The notes below the pieces were generated by a model, which worked only from the letters and a program-made list of their open reading frames with translations, was not told where the DNA came from and searched no databases. Source: JAYEHK01 sp034659475 (lineage in GTDB: Bacteria > Bacillota > Syntrophomonadia > Syntrophomonadales > Syntrophomonadaceae). From it: a stretch of DNA of 12,490 nucleotides. A program made the translations under genes and the position numbers. The stretch covers positions 1-12,490 of the forward strand of contig JAYEHK010000122.1 in NCBI GenBank assembly GCA_034659475.1, given 5' to 3'. This document shows, piece after piece, positions 1-6,582 of the stretch. Every line of letters begins with the position of its first letter. Positions within the stretch are counted from its first letter, which is position 1.

Positions 1-124
1 TGCCTACGCTTAAATACACCTGTTACCAGACGCATTCCAAGGCTAGCTACGAGTGGTTGGCTAAACCTTTCTCGGCGGGCTTCCCACCCGCTTTATATCA
101 CGACCTTGCTCGGCCGCTCCGTTA

Positions 125-151
125 ATCAGCGTTAAAATCGTTCCCATCCCC
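125..151 (+). repeat. 27-bp dispersed repeat, left copy (inverted relative to 10018-10044)
   Basis: The 27 bases here are the exact reverse complement of 10018-10044. Identity stops at 124 and at 152, where the flanking bases differ. A further diverged match follows in the same order in both copies (215-231 here, 9987-10003 there), so this is part of a longer degraded intergenic repeat and not a chance match. Confidence 0.85.
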
Positions 152-160
152 TGTAACAAA

Positions 161-175
161 TGGGGTCTGACCCCA
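161..175. repeat. Perfect palindrome TGGGGTC-T-GACCCCA
   Basis: Seven-base arms (161-167 and 169-175) surround a single T. A tandem pair of AAAATGTA (175-182, 185-192) follows directly. From memory, closely similar GGGGTC(A/T)GACCCC palindromes occur as intergenic repeats, and near IS200/IS605-like (REP-associated) transposases, in many bacterial genomes; no transposase is present here. The palindrome lies in the 63-base stretch that separates the two shared repeat blocks in the left copy and is absent from the right copy. Confidence 0.6.
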
Positions 176-214
176 AAATGTACCAAAATGTAACATTATT
201 ACTCACAAGTTTAC

Positions 215-231
215 TTTCATTGGTGGTTGTG
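215..231 (+). repeat. Second block of the dispersed repeat, left copy
   Basis: These 17 bases match the reverse complement of 9987-10003 at 16 of 17 positions (a T/C difference at 221). Patchy similarity continues afterwards: a shared TGCGG, then a GTGGAAA...ATTAGT stretch at about 257-274 here and 9927-9944 there. The block lies on the same side of the 27-bp repeat in both copies. Confidence 0.6.
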
Positions 232-390
232 CCGTGCGGACATGGGTGGTTCCCCTGTGGAAAATAATATTAGTGTGTTTGAATGTATAGGTTTCCATTG
301 GATGAAATGTTCCTTCAACACTTCCGTAATCCCCCAGTATGAACATACCGGCATATACTTAAACTATTGTTACAGGAAACTAATTTCCGC

Positions 391-419
391 TTGACGGGCA
401 TGCAGGCAACTGTTATAGT
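391..419 (+). promoter_or_regulatory. Sigma-A-type promoter of degV
   Basis: A -35 box TTGACG (391-396) is followed after 17 bases by the -10 box TATAGT (414-419). A TG at 411-412, one base before the -10, adds an extended -10. Transcription would start near 426, giving a leader of about 36 nt before the degV start codon. Confidence 0.75.
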
Positions 420-461
420 TTTGATGTATTTTCGCAATTTTTTGACAAAGGAGGTTTTCCT

Positions 462-1292
462 ATGTCTGTTGTAATTATTACAGATAGCACCTCATATCTA
501 TCACCTGCAATTATTGATCAATATCAGATTAAACTGATCCCTTTAAATATCCATATTAACGGAGAGTCTTTTAAAGAAGGTCAAAAATACACAAACGAAA
601 CATATTATAATCTTTTAAAGAACAACCCCATATTTCCAACCACATCACAGCCATCTACAGGCGAATTTTTAGAGGTTTTTGAACAATTGCTCCCTGGCGA
701 CCAAGCACTGATTATTTTAATATCCTCTGGCATATCGGGTACAGTTCAGTCTGCTCAAATTGCACGCAGTATGGTCACCACACCAGACGTATCCATCACG
801 ATTGTTGATTCCGTGTATGCTGCAATGGGTCTTGGATTTCAGGTCATTAGGGCCTGTGAACTTCTCGAAGATGGAAAAAATATTGCTGAAATCGTTGATG
901 AACTAAACCGCATACGCACCAGAATGCAGTTGTTTTTTGTTGTTAATGATTTAGAATACCTGTCCAGAGGAGGAAGAATCAGTAAAATAGGGAGTGTTGT
1001 CGGAAACATTTTGAAGCTCAAACCGGTGCTTTCCCTTGAAGATGGTGAAATCGGATTGTTTGAAAAGGTAAGAACATTTCCCAAAGCAGTTGGCCTCATA
1101 CGAGATCAACTTATAAAAGAAAAATCACATATTGAAAAGATCTGTGTCATCCATGTAAATGCTCCTGAACTGGCAGAAGCGTTAAAAAAGGAACTTGAAG
1201 CCATTTTTACCATTCCAATAATCATTAGCGAACCCGGCCCGGTCATAGGCTCCCACGTCGGCCCTGGCACCATTGGGCTGTGCTATTATTAG
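462..1292 (+). CDS. DegV family fatty-acid-binding protein
   Basis: Soluble cytoplasmic protein of the DegV/FakB family. Characterised members bind a long-chain fatty acid in a deep pocket, and FakB members present it to the kinase FakA for phosphorylation. The family marks are all present: DST at residues 8-10, TTSQPS at 60-65, SSGISGT at 88-94, the DLEYLSRGGRI signature at about 163-173, LKLKPVL at 184-190 and the C-terminal GPVIGSHVGPG at 259-269 with its conserved histidine (His265). The 276-residue length is normal. AAAGGAGG (447-454) lies 7 bases before the ATG. The gene stands alone on its strand with its own promoter and ends at a bidirectional terminator. No fakA is in view, so whether it feeds a fatty acid kinase or only carries lipid cannot be told. 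Family membership is very secure; the ligand is unknown. Confidence 0.93.
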   Translation: MSVVIITDSTSYLSPAIIDQYQIKLIPLNIHINGESFKEGQKYTNETYYNLLKNNPIFPTTSQPSTGEFLEVFEQLLPGDQALIILISSGISGTVQSAQIARSMVTTPDVSITIVDSVYAAMGLGFQVIRACELLEDGKNIAEIVDELNRIRTRMQLFFVVNDLEYLSRGGRISKIGSVVGNILKLKPVLSLEDGEIGLFEKVRTFPKAVGLIRDQLIKEKSHIEKICVIHVNAPELAEALKKELEAIFTIPIIISEPGPVIGSHVGPGTIGLCYY

Positions 1293-1369
1293 ACGATGAT
1301 GCCCCTACAACAACCTTAAAATCCTCCTGTTTGAATGCATATTACTTATTATAGTGGACCCAATGTTAC

Positions 1370-1404
1370 AAAAAAACAAGAGGGCTAAAGCCCTCTTATT
1401 TTTT
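1370..1404. terminator. Bidirectional Rho-independent terminator (degV / metF)
   Basis: A perfect 8-bp stem, AAGAGGGC (1378-1385) with GCCCTCTT (1390-1397), closes a 4-base loop. Rightward it is followed by ATTTTTT (1398-1404) and would end degV transcription. Leftward it is followed by G and seven Ts (1377-1370) and would end the long operon after metF. The metF stop codon (1398-1396) lies inside the right arm. Confidence 0.92.
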
Positions 1405-2265
1405 AAATCCTACATTATTTACAATTTCATAGATCTGTTCCCACTTATTCATGGTGTACAGATGAACCCCTGCCACCTTATTGGTTAACAAATCGTCTAC
1501 CTGCTGACTGGCATATTCAATGCCAGCTTTCTCCATATCCTCTGGCTTATTTTCATATTTGTCCAGCAGTTTTAACAGCTTTCCGGGTATCGATGTACCG
1601 GAAAGATAAATCATTCTTTTTATTTGTTTAGCATTCAAGACCGGCATAATCCCTGGTACAACAGGAACGCTGATCCCCATTCGCAGTACCCGTTCAACGA
1701 ATTCATAAAAGATACGGTTGTCAAAAAACAGCTGGGTAATCAGTGCGTCAACACCCGCTTCAACCTTCTGTCGCAAATAAAACAGATCATCTGTCAAGCG
1801 CGGGCATTCAGGATGTCCTTCGGGGTAAGCTGCCGCAACAATGCCAAAACTTTCTTTGCGATTGATCTCTTGAATGAGCTCAATCGCATGTTCATATTCC
1901 TGCTGGCTATAATCAAAATCAGGAGCATTCTCCGGCGGATCCCCACGAAGCGCCAGGATATTATCTATCCCCTCTGTCAGCATTTGATCCATTATTCCAT
2001 CCAGTTCCTGTTTTGTATGGTTCACACAGGTTAAATGCGCTAGCGATTCAATCCCATATTCCTTTTTAATCCTTGATGCAATCTCAACTGTTCTTCCTCT
2101 GGTTGCCCCTCCAGCCCCATAAGTAACACTAATAAAGCCTGGTTTTAGATGCTGGAGCTGATCCAGTGTAGCAAATACCGTTTCCAGCGAATAATTCGCC
2201 TTAGGTGGAAAAACCTCCAGTGACAAAACTGGCTGGTTTTGTTTATATAATTCCTTTATCTTCAA
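1396..2265 (-). CDS. metF: 5,10-methylenetetrahydrofolate reductase
   Basis: Flavoprotein that reduces 5,10-methylene-THF to 5-methyl-THF, the methyl donor for methionine synthesis and, in acetogens, for the methyl branch of the Wood-Ljungdahl pathway. It is a single TIM-barrel domain of 289 residues, the usual bacterial size. Conserved marks: Glu17 in LSLEVFPP (equivalent of E. coli Glu28), the ALRGDPP loop at 105-111 (Asp109, equivalent of Asp120), ITQLFFD at 176-182 with Gln178 (equivalent of Gln183), PGIMP at 204-208 and a C-terminal HLYTMNK (268-274). The start is TTG, supported by a GAGGGGTGAGG ribosome binding stretch just upstream. It is the last gene of the leftward operon, 72 nt after isocitrate dehydrogenase, with no obvious promoter or hairpin in that gap. 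Acetogens often place metV beside metF; no metV is in this window. Identity is very secure; whether it acts in acetogenesis or methionine synthesis is open. Confidence 0.95.
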   Translation of the reverse strand: MKIKELYKQNQPVLSLEVFPPKANYSLETVFATLDQLQHLKPGFISVTYGAGGATRGRTVEIASRIKKEYGIESLAHLTCVNHTKQELDGIMDQMLTEGIDNILALRGDPPENAPDFDYSQQEYEHAIELIQEINRKESFGIVAAAYPEGHPECPRLTDDLFYLRQKVEAGVDALITQLFFDNRIFYEFVERVLRMGISVPVVPGIMPVLNAKQIKRMIYLSGTSIPGKLLKLLDKYENKPEDMEKAGIEYASQQVDDLLTNKVAGVHLYTMNKWEQIYEIVNNVGFKK

Positions 2266-2337
2266 CGTTCCTCACCCCTCATCGGTTCAGCAGTACTTCT
2301 TGTTTGCATTGCCTGGACAACCATGCGTGTGCTAGCC

Positions 2338-3618
2338 TTACAGGTTCTTTATTAAAGCATCTGCAAATTCAGAGCACTTAACCTCGGTTGCCCCTTCCAT
2401 AAGACCAGCAAAATCATGGGTCACGACTTTACTGGCAATCGTTTTCTCAATGGATTGTATAACCAGATCTGCTGCTTCATTCCAGCCAATATGCCGTAAC
2501 ATCAATTCGCCCGATAAAAGTAAGGACGATGGATTCAGCATATCTAATCCCGCAAATTGAGGCGCCGTCCCATGGGTGGCCTCAAAGATTGCATGCCCGG
2601 TTTCATTGTTTATGTTTACCCCAGGTGCAATCCCAATACCGCCTACCTGGGCAGCCAGGGCATCAGATATGTAATCCCCATTTAAATTTAACGTTGCTAC
2701 AACCTCATGTTTCACAGGTTCAGTCAAAATTTGCTGCAGAAAGATATCGGCAATCGAATCTTTAACCAGAATTTTACCACCATCCAGCGCTTCTTGCTGC
2801 GCAAGATCAGCAGCCTCTGCTCCCTGGTTTTCTTTCATTCGATAATACTGTTCCATTGTAAATGTATATTCTCCAAATTCCTGTTCTGCGACCTCATAGC
2901 CCCATTTTTTAAAGGCCCCTTCGGTATACTTCATGATATTGCCTTTATGTACAATGGTTACCGTTTTCCTACCTTGCTCGATGGCGTAACCTATAGCCGC
3001 TCTAACCAGACGTTTACTTCCCTCTTCAGAGACTGGTTTTATTCCAATCCCGGATGTTTCAGGAAAGCGTATTTTATCCACACCCATATCATTGATCAGG
3101 AACGTAAGGATCTTTTGCACCTCCGAACTTCCCTGTGCAAATTCAATCCCTGCATAGATATCCTCGGTATTCTCACGAAAAATCACCATATCCACATCCT
3201 GGGGCCGTTTAACAGGAGAAGGAACCCCGTCAAAGTGTCTGACTGGACGTAAACAAACATATAGATCCAGGGTTTGTCGCAGCGCAACATTTAAAGAACG
3301 AATCCCACCACCGATCGGGGTGGTTAGGGGCCCCTTAATGGCAATAAGATATTCACGAATAATATCCAGTGTTTCCTGCGGAAGCCACTCACCCGTGATA
3401 TTAAAGGCTTTCTCCCCGGCCAGTACCTCTTTCCATACAACCTCTCTCTGCCCTTGATAAGCCCTTTGCACAGCAGCATCTATCACCCGTGAGGCCGCAT
3501 CCCAGATCTCCGGTCCGATCCCATCACCGATAATAAAAGGAATGATGGGATGCGCGGGTACCTTCAATACGCCATTAGCAACCGTTATTTTTTTACCCTC
3601 TACAGCAACATTGGTCAA
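2338..3618 (-). CDS. icd: Isocitrate dehydrogenase, type I (cofactor uncertain, possibly NAD+)
   Basis: Oxidatively decarboxylates isocitrate to 2-oxoglutarate; here it closes the route started by the synthase and aconitase-like genes just upstream. At 426 residues it is of E. coli/Bacillus type. Isocitrate-binding residues are intact: Ser108, Asn110 and Arg114 in RSLNVALRQ, plus Arg124 and Arg148; so are Tyr155, Lys225 and the metal aspartates Asp291, Asp315 and Asp319. These residues argue against isopropylmalate or homoisocitrate dehydrogenase. Unusually, the NADP 2'-phosphate site is gone. E. coli Lys344, Tyr345, Tyr391 and Arg395 correspond to Gln354, Phe355, His401 and Gly405 (comparison from memory of the family sequences). 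This suggests NAD+ or relaxed use, although the Asp/Ile pair of known NAD+ enzymes is also absent. The start is TTG, with GGAGG 9 bases upstream. It follows the LeuD-like gene by 21 nt. Enzyme identity is secure; the cofactor is inferred. Confidence 0.94.
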   Translation of the reverse strand: MTNVAVEGKKITVANGVLKVPAHPIIPFIIGDGIGPEIWDAASRVIDAAVQRAYQGQREVVWKEVLAGEKAFNITGEWLPQETLDIIREYLIAIKGPLTTPIGGGIRSLNVALRQTLDLYVCLRPVRHFDGVPSPVKRPQDVDMVIFRENTEDIYAGIEFAQGSSEVQKILTFLINDMGVDKIRFPETSGIGIKPVSEEGSKRLVRAAIGYAIEQGRKTVTIVHKGNIMKYTEGAFKKWGYEVAEQEFGEYTFTMEQYYRMKENQGAEAADLAQQEALDGGKILVKDSIADIFLQQILTEPVKHEVVATLNLNGDYISDALAAQVGGIGIAPGVNINNETGHAIFEATHGTAPQFAGLDMLNPSSLLLSGELMLRHIGWNEAADLVIQSIEKTIASKVVTHDFAGLMEGATEVKCSEFADALIKNL

Positions 3619-3639
3619 TGTTAAAACCCTCCATACCCT

Positions 3640-4140
3640 CTATTCCAGATTAAAGCCACCATGTTTTTTGAAATGCTCTACCAGGCCACCTTTATTCAAT
3701 ATTTTCAACATGACAGAAGGAAGCGGTGTAATTGGTACATTTATCCCTTTGGTCAGGTTTTCCAAAACACCTGCTTCCAGATTAATCTTTAATTCATCGC
3801 CCTCTTCGATGCCATCTGTATCACATTCAATAAGGGGAAGTCCTGTATTGATACAGTTCCGATAGAAAATACGAGCAAACGATTTGGCAATCACCGCACC
3901 GATATCTGCATTGATAATCGCCAGCGGCGCCTGTTCTCTAGAGGAACCACAACCAAAATTGCTGCCCCCTACAATGAAGTCGCCTTTTTCTATTTTACTA
4001 TAAAAATCAGGATCAAGATCCTCCATAACATATTTCGCAAGTTCTTTCATGTCCAGCGTCTTGAATTTGTGACGCCCCGAGATAATATAATCTGTATTTA
4101 TATCGTTACCAAACTTATGCACTTTACCCTGTAGTTCCAT
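3640..4140 (-). CDS. leuD: LeuD-type small subunit of an aconitase-family hydro-lyase, probable aconitase role
   Basis: Small (swivel-domain) subunit that pairs with the LeuC-like protein encoded just upstream. The symbol is the family name; from context the substrate is probably citrate/isocitrate and not isopropylmalate. Seen in the 166-residue product: an N-terminal KFGNDINTDYII stretch and the GGSNFGCGSSREQAP signature typical of LeuD/HacB swivel domains. The substrate loop that reads YLRT in archaeal homoaconitase and YLV(Y/M) in isopropylmalate isomerase reads HKFK here (residues 24-27). An upstream in-frame ATG at 4146 abuts AAGGAGG with no spacing, whereas ATG 4140 has 6 bases, so 4140 is chosen. 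The ribosome binding site overlaps the stop codon of the large-subunit gene, so the two are probably translationally coupled. Family is very secure; substrate is inferred. Confidence 0.9.
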   Translation of the reverse strand: MELQGKVHKFGNDINTDYIISGRHKFKTLDMKELAKYVMEDLDPDFYSKIEKGDFIVGGSNFGCGSSREQAPLAIINADIGAVIAKSFARIFYRNCINTGLPLIECDTDGIEEGDELKINLEAGVLENLTKGINVPITPLPSVMLKILNKGGLVEHFKKHGGFNLE

Positions 4141-4146
4141 GCCCAT

Positions 4147-4153
4147 CCTCCTT
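4147..4153 (-). promoter_or_regulatory. Ribosome binding site that sets the LeuD-like start
   Basis: On the minus strand AAGGAGG runs from 4153 to 4147, directly touching the ATG at 4146 and 6 bases before the ATG at 4140. Only the second has workable spacing, so translation probably starts there. The site overlaps the TAA stop (4154-4152) of the preceding large-subunit gene. Confidence 0.8.
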
Positions 4154-5405
4154 ACAAAAACTCTCTGGGATCTGTAATTTCACCGCAAAGTACAGAAGCT
4201 GCAACAGTAGCCGGTGATCCCAGATATACAAAGGCATTTGGATTGCCCATTCTCCCCTTAAAGTTTCGATTTGCAGTTGATATTACATTCTCCCCGTCGG
4301 AAGGAACGCCATTATGGGTTCCTACACAGGGTCCACAACCAGGTGTTACAACGGCTGCCCCTGATTCAACAAAGGTTTGAATCAGTCCTTCACTCATCGC
4401 CTGCAGCATTACCTGTCGGGAAGAAGCCGCTACCACCAGCCTGGCATCACGATGAATTTTTCGTCCCTTTAAGATACTCGCAGCAATACGCAGATCTTCA
4501 ATACGGCCGTTGGTACAGGTACCAATAACACCCTGTTGGATCTTCGTACCTGCTACCTGACTAATCGGAGATACATTATCTACGGTGTGTGGTTTTGCAA
4601 TCTGGGGTTCCAGATTAGATACATCATATTCCTTCACCCTGGCATATACAGCGTTTGCATCTGCTTCTACGGGTGTGAATTCATGGGAGCTATGGGCTTT
4701 CACCCAATCAATGGTCTTCTGATCCGCTCGCATCAAACCACATTTGGCACCCATTTCTATCGCCATATTAGAGATCGTAAATCGAGCCTCTACGGATAGA
4801 TTGTCAATGGCTTCTCCAACATATTCAGCCGCCATATAAGTCGCACCATCAGCGGTAACGTCACCAATGAGGTATAGGATTAGATCTTTGGAATAGACCC
4901 CCTTAGGAAGCTTACCATTTAAAACGAATTTAAAGGTTTCCGGCACCTTGAACCATAGCTTCCCGGAAGCAATCCCAGCTGCTAAATCAGTAGAACCTAC
5001 ACCCGTTGAGAAAACATTAATCGCCCCATAGGTACAGGTATGAGAATCAGCACCAATAACAAGATTTCCGGGAACCACATGTCCCTGTTCCGGGAGCAGC
5101 TGATGACAGACCCCATCACCAATATCATAAAAATGGATGTCCTGTTTCCTGGCAAATTCCCGCATCTGTTTATGCAATGCGGACACTCCTTGCAACGGGG
5201 AAGGCGCACTGTGATCAATGACCATAGCCACCTTCGCTGGATCAAAAACCGCTGTTCCATTCATTTCCTCAAAAGCATTAATCGCCAATCCTGACGTACC
5301 ATCCTGCCCCATCGTAAAATCCAGATCAGCCACTACTATATCGTTAGCTTTTGCATCCAGACCACTTTTTAAAGACAAAATCTTTTCAGCAATCGTTTTG
5401 CTCAA
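4152..5405 (-). CDS. leuC: LeuC-type large subunit of an aconitase-family hydro-lyase, probable aconitase role
   Basis: Iron-sulfur catalytic subunit of the isopropylmalate isomerase / homoaconitase / two-subunit aconitase group. It isomerises a tricarboxylate or malate-type acid by dehydration and rehydration. Three cysteines placed to hold a [4Fe-4S] cluster are visible: Cys297 in IGTCTNGR, and Cys357 and Cys360 in PGCGPC. Other family marks are VIDHSAPSP (62-70), GDGVCHQL (96-103) and GADSHTCTYGA (118-128). Length, 417 residues, fits the short archaeal/clostridial type. The start is TTG, with an AGAGG-type site 8 bases upstream; the previous gene ends 2 bases before it. Genes for isopropylmalate synthase and isopropylmalate dehydrogenase are absent, while a citrate-type synthase and isocitrate dehydrogenase flank the pair. 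I therefore infer citrate to isocitrate, with isopropylmalate or homocitrate as alternatives. Confidence 0.92.
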   Translation of the reverse strand: MSKTIAEKILSLKSGLDAKANDIVVADLDFTMGQDGTSGLAINAFEEMNGTAVFDPAKVAMVIDHSAPSPLQGVSALHKQMREFARKQDIHFYDIGDGVCHQLLPEQGHVVPGNLVIGADSHTCTYGAINVFSTGVGSTDLAAGIASGKLWFKVPETFKFVLNGKLPKGVYSKDLILYLIGDVTADGATYMAAEYVGEAIDNLSVEARFTISNMAIEMGAKCGLMRADQKTIDWVKAHSSHEFTPVEADANAVYARVKEYDVSNLEPQIAKPHTVDNVSPISQVAGTKIQQGVIGTCTNGRIEDLRIAASILKGRKIHRDARLVVAASSRQVMLQAMSEGLIQTFVESGAAVVTPGCGPCVGTHNGVPSDGENVISTANRNFKGRMGNPNAFVYLGSPATVAASVLCGEITDPREFL

Positions 5406-5407
5406 TC

Positions 5408-6577
5408 TTATAACCTCTCTCTCATATATTCCTCATAGATGTACATAATTTCTTTATCAAAAAGAACCCTCTTTTTGTCGATGGACATATGCCGTATCTT
5501 TTCAAGTATGATCTTGGTTTCCGCCTCGTCTAGTTCAATGTCATACTCCTGAAATTTCGCTTTTACAGCTGCAGTACCAGAATGCTTCCCGATCATAATC
5601 TGTCTCAATAAACCAACTTCTTCAGGTTTAAACACCTCATAGTTTAAAGGATTCTTCAATACGCCATCTCCATGGATCCCTGATTCGTGCGCAAAAATGT
5701 TCGATCCTACGATAGGTTTACTTACAGGAAGCGGTCTTCCAGAGGCTTCAGCAACATATTGAGCAACCTCGCGGAAGATCATCGTATTGTATTTGACATC
5801 CATGTTCATCAGATACTTCATGCTCATAATGATTTCCTGCAAACAGGTGTTACCAGCTCGTTCTCCCAGTCCATTAACCGTTACGCCCACATATTTTGCT
5901 CCCGCATAAATCCCTGCCAGCGAATTGGCCCCCGCCATTCCAAAGTCATTATGCGTATGCATTTCAATATCCAAACCTACCGCATCATGCAGGGTACTAA
6001 TGTACCGAAAGGTTGTTAATGGGTTAAGGGCTCCCACTGTATCACAAAACCGAAGCCTATCGGCCCCTGCATGTTTGGCTATGATTGAAAATTCTGTTAG
6101 ATATTCCATATCCGAGCGCGATGCATCTTCCGCGTTAACAGATACATACATACCATGGTCCTTTGCATACTTAACTGCATCTGACATCCGCATCAGGACA
6201 TCCTGACGGGTGGTTTGGAGCTTATGTTGAATATGAATGTCGGATGTGGATATCGAAATAGCAACTGCATCCACACCGCATTCTATAGATTCCTTAATAT
6301 CGGCAATCACGGCTCTGTTCCAGGCCATAATACTCGCCTTCAGATCCATAGCGACAATCCGTTTTATACAGTCTTTTTCAAATCCTCCCATAACGGGGAT
6401 TCCTGCTTCTATTTGATCAACGCCTATCTCATCCAGATATTTCGCAATTCGAATCTTCTCATCATTGGAAAAAACAACGCCCGCTGTCTGCTCTCCATCA
6501 CGCAGTGTTGTATCTACAATAAAAACCTTCGCCCCTTCTTCTTGAAACCAGTCTCTATTCATATTCGTCCACGGCAT
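5408..6577 (-). CDS. Homocitrate-synthase-family condensing enzyme, candidate Re-citrate synthase
   Basis: DRE-TIM metallolyase that condenses acetyl-CoA with a 2-oxo acid. Seen (numbered from the chosen start): VDTTLRDGEQTAG at about 21-33, the metal-binding HTHND at 207-211, NGLGERAGN at 235-243, FAHESGIHG at 295-303 and GKHSGT near 330. At 389 residues it ends after the catalytic and linker region and lacks the C-terminal regulatory domain of isopropylmalate synthase (about 510 residues). By sequence it looks like NifV/homocitrate synthase. By context, followed directly by an aconitase-like pair and isocitrate dehydrogenase, oxaloacetate is the likeliest partner, making it a Re-citrate synthase as in Clostridium kluyveri. 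The NifV role (homocitrate for nitrogenase) remains possible; no nif gene is in view. A GTG at 6586 overlaps the gatB stop but lies inside the ribosome binding site; ATG 6577 sits 8 bases after AAGGAG and is preferred. Confidence 0.85.
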   Translation of the reverse strand: MPWTNMNRDWFQEEGAKVFIVDTTLRDGEQTAGVVFSNDEKIRIAKYLDEIGVDQIEAGIPVMGGFEKDCIKRIVAMDLKASIMAWNRAVIADIKESIECGVDAVAISISTSDIHIQHKLQTTRQDVLMRMSDAVKYAKDHGMYVSVNAEDASRSDMEYLTEFSIIAKHAGADRLRFCDTVGALNPLTTFRYISTLHDAVGLDIEMHTHNDFGMAGANSLAGIYAGAKYVGVTVNGLGERAGNTCLQEIIMSMKYLMNMDVKYNTMIFREVAQYVAEASGRPLPVSKPIVGSNIFAHESGIHGDGVLKNPLNYEVFKPEEVGLLRQIMIGKHSGTAAVKAKFQEYDIELDEAETKIILEKIRHMSIDKKRVLFDKEIMYIYEEYMRERL

Positions 6578-6582
6578 CAAAC

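Larger units (their letters stand above)
1..461. other. Gene-free region upstream of degV
   Basis: No convincing coding region is visible on either strand. From left to right it holds: a GC-richer segment (about 1-120) with a short hairpin, GCGGG at 75-79 pairing with CCCGC at 87-91; a 27-bp repeat (125-151) found again inverted at 10018-10044; a 15-bp palindrome (161-175) followed by a tandem AAAATGTA pair (175-182 and 185-192); a second block shared with the far copy (215-231); an operator-like dyad (334-351); and the degV promoter and ribosome binding site. The first 120 bases could be the edge of a repeat or element that continues outside the window, but I cannot name it. Confidence 0.7.

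Noticed and set aside
277..1341. Short direct repeat GTTTGAATG(T/C)ATA at 277-289 and 1329-1341 flanking degV
   Set aside because: Thirteen bases with one mismatch in AT-rich DNA is within chance, and no other sign of an inserted cassette surrounds degV.
2266..2337. Possible separate promoter or attenuator between icd and metF
   Set aside because: No -35/-10 pair with usable spacing and no stable hairpin could be found in these 72 bases.
3640..5405. Leucine biosynthesis operon (leuCD)
   Set aside because: No isopropylmalate dehydrogenase is present; the dehydrogenase downstream has isocitrate-binding Ser and Asn, and the synthase lacks the LeuA regulatory domain.
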